NCBI GenBank assembly: GCA_029881175.1
Contig: JAOUNC010000191.1
Coordinates: forward strand, 1 to 5,933
Length of the DNA stretch: 5,933 nucleotides
Reading direction: 5' to 3'
Origin: Nitrospirota bacterium
GTDB taxonomy: Bacteria > Nitrospirota > Nitrospiria > Nitrospirales > UBA8639
Shown: piece after piece, positions 4,763-5,933 of the stretch
Position numbering within the stretch: the stretch's first letter is position 1
How the letters are laid out: the number at the start of each line of letters is the position of its first letter
The notes under the pieces: generated by a model
The model's input: only the letters and a program-made list of their open reading frames with translations
Told to the model about the DNA's origin: nothing
The model's database searches: none
Translations under genes and position numbers: made by a program

Positions 4763-5933
4763 TTTGGAGTGACTGGGAACCTGACATAAAACCGGGAACC
4801 TTGGCCGGGTGTGCTTTCCACAGTAAGAGAACCATAGTGAATCTCCACTAAATGTTTCACAATCGCCAATCCCAACCCAGAACCCTGTGTTGATTTTTTC
4901 ACAGATGGCGAACGATAGAACGGGAGAAAAATATTTTCGAGCTCAGAGGCGCAAATCCCAGACCCCGAATCCGCAACACAGACCTCCACCCTATCCAACC
5001 CAGTCTGTTGCGCGGTTATCAGAATCCGACCACCCGGGGCATTGAACTTAATCGCATTATGAATCAGATTAGTGAAGATCTGCCTCAGTTTGTCAGGATC
5101 ACCCAACATAGGTGGTAAGCCTTGAGGGACGCGGGTTGTGAGGGCGACCTGTTGAGTTGCCGCAAAATGATTCAAATCATTCAAGACTTCATTAATCAGG
5201 GGCTGAAAAACGACCGATTCTGCCTGAAGAACGGAATGTCCGGTTTTCAGCAGGGCCACGTTGAGCAAGTCATCGATCATCCGGCACAATCGTTGGATAT
5301 TGGCCTGCACTCGTCCAAGAATGTCCATCTGTTCACCGCCTAGAAAACCATGGACGCCGTCCAAAAGATTCTCGACATACCCCTTCATCGACGTTAAAGG
5401 AGTTCGAAGTTCATGTGAGGCGGTCGAGAGAAGCGACGTTTTCAAACGGTTCAGCTCCGTCAATTGTTGATTGGCCTGTTCCAGTTCCTGAGTTCTGACT
5501 TGCACACGGTCTTCGAGCGTTCGATTCAATTCCTGCAAAGTTTGCTCATGGTCCTTGAGTGCCGCCGCCATGGAGTTAAAGCTTCTTGTTAAGTCACCGA
5601 TTTCGTCAGAAGACGAGGGAGGCAACACCACATCCAGATGCCCGGAAGCCACTTGGGTGGTCATTGTTTGTAACGCCCTGAGAGGAGTCGTGATTCTTCC
5701 GGCAAGAACAATCACCACCACCAAACCCGCCACAATGATGATGCCGGTCATGGCCCAAATCTGCACAACCGACCGGTAAAGCATATCCTTCGTGTGACCC
5801 GTTGTCAGGCCTAACTCTACAAGACCAAACACAGAACCAGGCACGGAGGAAACCGATTCTGTCCGTTCCTGGCCCCCACTGAACATCAAATCAAGGATGA
5901 CTTGTTCATCCACAGGAAAGGTGCCGCCTGTAA
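4759..5933 (-). CDS. HAMP-domain sensor histidine kinase (N-terminus outside window)
   Basis: This is a membrane sensor kinase that autophosphorylates on histidine and passes phosphate to a response regulator. The frame is open to the right edge, and codons before the first possible start (GTG 5913-5911) still look coding (GGTFPVDEQVILDL). The visible 390 residues are therefore the C-terminal portion, with at least part of the sensing region and the first membrane helix missing. Counting from the codon at 5931: the end of an extracytoplasmic region (VFGLVELGL, about 34-42); a transmembrane helix at about 59-78; HAMP at about 75-128 with the conserved DEIG; a glutamate/glutamine-rich coiled coil at about 125-160; HisKA with SHELRTPL and phospho-acceptor His173; then HATPase_c with N box NLIHNAIKF (Asn292), G1 DSGSGI (Asp321), FLPFYR, and G2 GSGLGLAIV near 350-358. 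All catalytic boxes are present. There is no receiver domain, so it needs a separate regulator. The NtrC-type regulator gene converging on it is a candidate partner, though tail-to-tail order is unusual for a cognate pair. The stop lies inside the right arm of the hairpin at 4711-4762. Confidence 0.95.
   Translation of the reverse strand, partial: TGGTFPVDEQVILDLMFSGGQERTESVSSVPGSVFGLVELGLTTGHTKDMLYRSVVQIWAMTGIIIVAGLVVVIVLAGRITTPLRALQTMTTQVASGHLDVVLPPSSSDEIGDLTRSFNSMAAALKDHEQTLQELNRTLEDRVQVRTQELEQANQQLTELNRLKTSLLSTASHELRTPLTSMKGYVENLLDGVHGFLGGEQMDILGRVQANIQRLCRMIDDLLNVALLKTGHSVLQAESVVFQPLINEVLNDLNHFAATQQVALTTRVPQGLPPMLGDPDKLRQIFTNLIHNAIKFNAPGGRILITAQQTGLDRVEVCVADSGSGICASELENIFLPFYRSPSVKKSTQGSGLGLAIVKHLVEIHYGSLTVESTPGQGSRFYVRFPVTPN

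Noticed and set aside
5122..5779. Plus-strand open frames inside the kinase gene
   Set aside because: They are opposite-strand shadows of a clearly coding histidine kinase and carry no recognisable domain.
5911..5913. GTG at 5913 as the true start of the kinase
   Set aside because: The frame remains open and protein-like to the window edge, and a start here would leave only one membrane helix and a fragment of the sensing region.

Overview
The window reads as an ordinary chromosomal stretch of a Gram-negative bacterium of moderate G+C. The signs are a Tat-exported molybdoenzyme carrying a lipobox, a sigma-54-dependent response regulator and a HAMP-type membrane histidine kinase. The mix would suit Nitrospirota or a delta-proteobacterial-type lineage, but that is an impression from family style, not something the sequence proves.

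Layout, left to right. (1) Positions 1-742, minus strand: most of a sulfite-oxidase-family molybdopterin enzyme, with its C-terminus beyond the left edge. (2) Positions 743-1421: a long divergent intergenic region holding a small palindrome and a weak, probably frameshifted minus-strand frame with a signal-peptide-like start. (3) Positions 1422-2642, plus strand: an M20-family metal-dependent amidohydrolase; a strong Shine-Dalgarno places its start 63 bases inside the longest reading frame. (4) Positions 2643-3311: about 670 bases without an intact gene. They contain two decayed reading frames, a structured repeat-like stretch bounded by an 11-base direct repeat, and a short upstream ORF with a good ribosome-binding site. 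(5) Positions 3312-4685, plus strand: an NtrC-type response regulator (receiver, AAA+ and Fis-type HTH) that starts at TTG. (6) Positions 4711-4762: a long imperfect hairpin between converging genes. (7) Positions 4759-5933, minus strand: a HAMP/HisKA/HATPase histidine kinase running off the right edge.

The kinase and regulator converge rather than forming an operon, so their pairing is only a hypothesis. Nothing ties the sulfite-oxidase-like enzyme or the amidohydrolase to them except proximity. I see no tRNA, rRNA, CRISPR array, transposase or phage gene. I found no convincing new multi-gene system; the most interesting material is the hairpin at 4711-4762, the upstream ORF before the regulator, and the decayed/repetitive DNA between 2643 and 3311.
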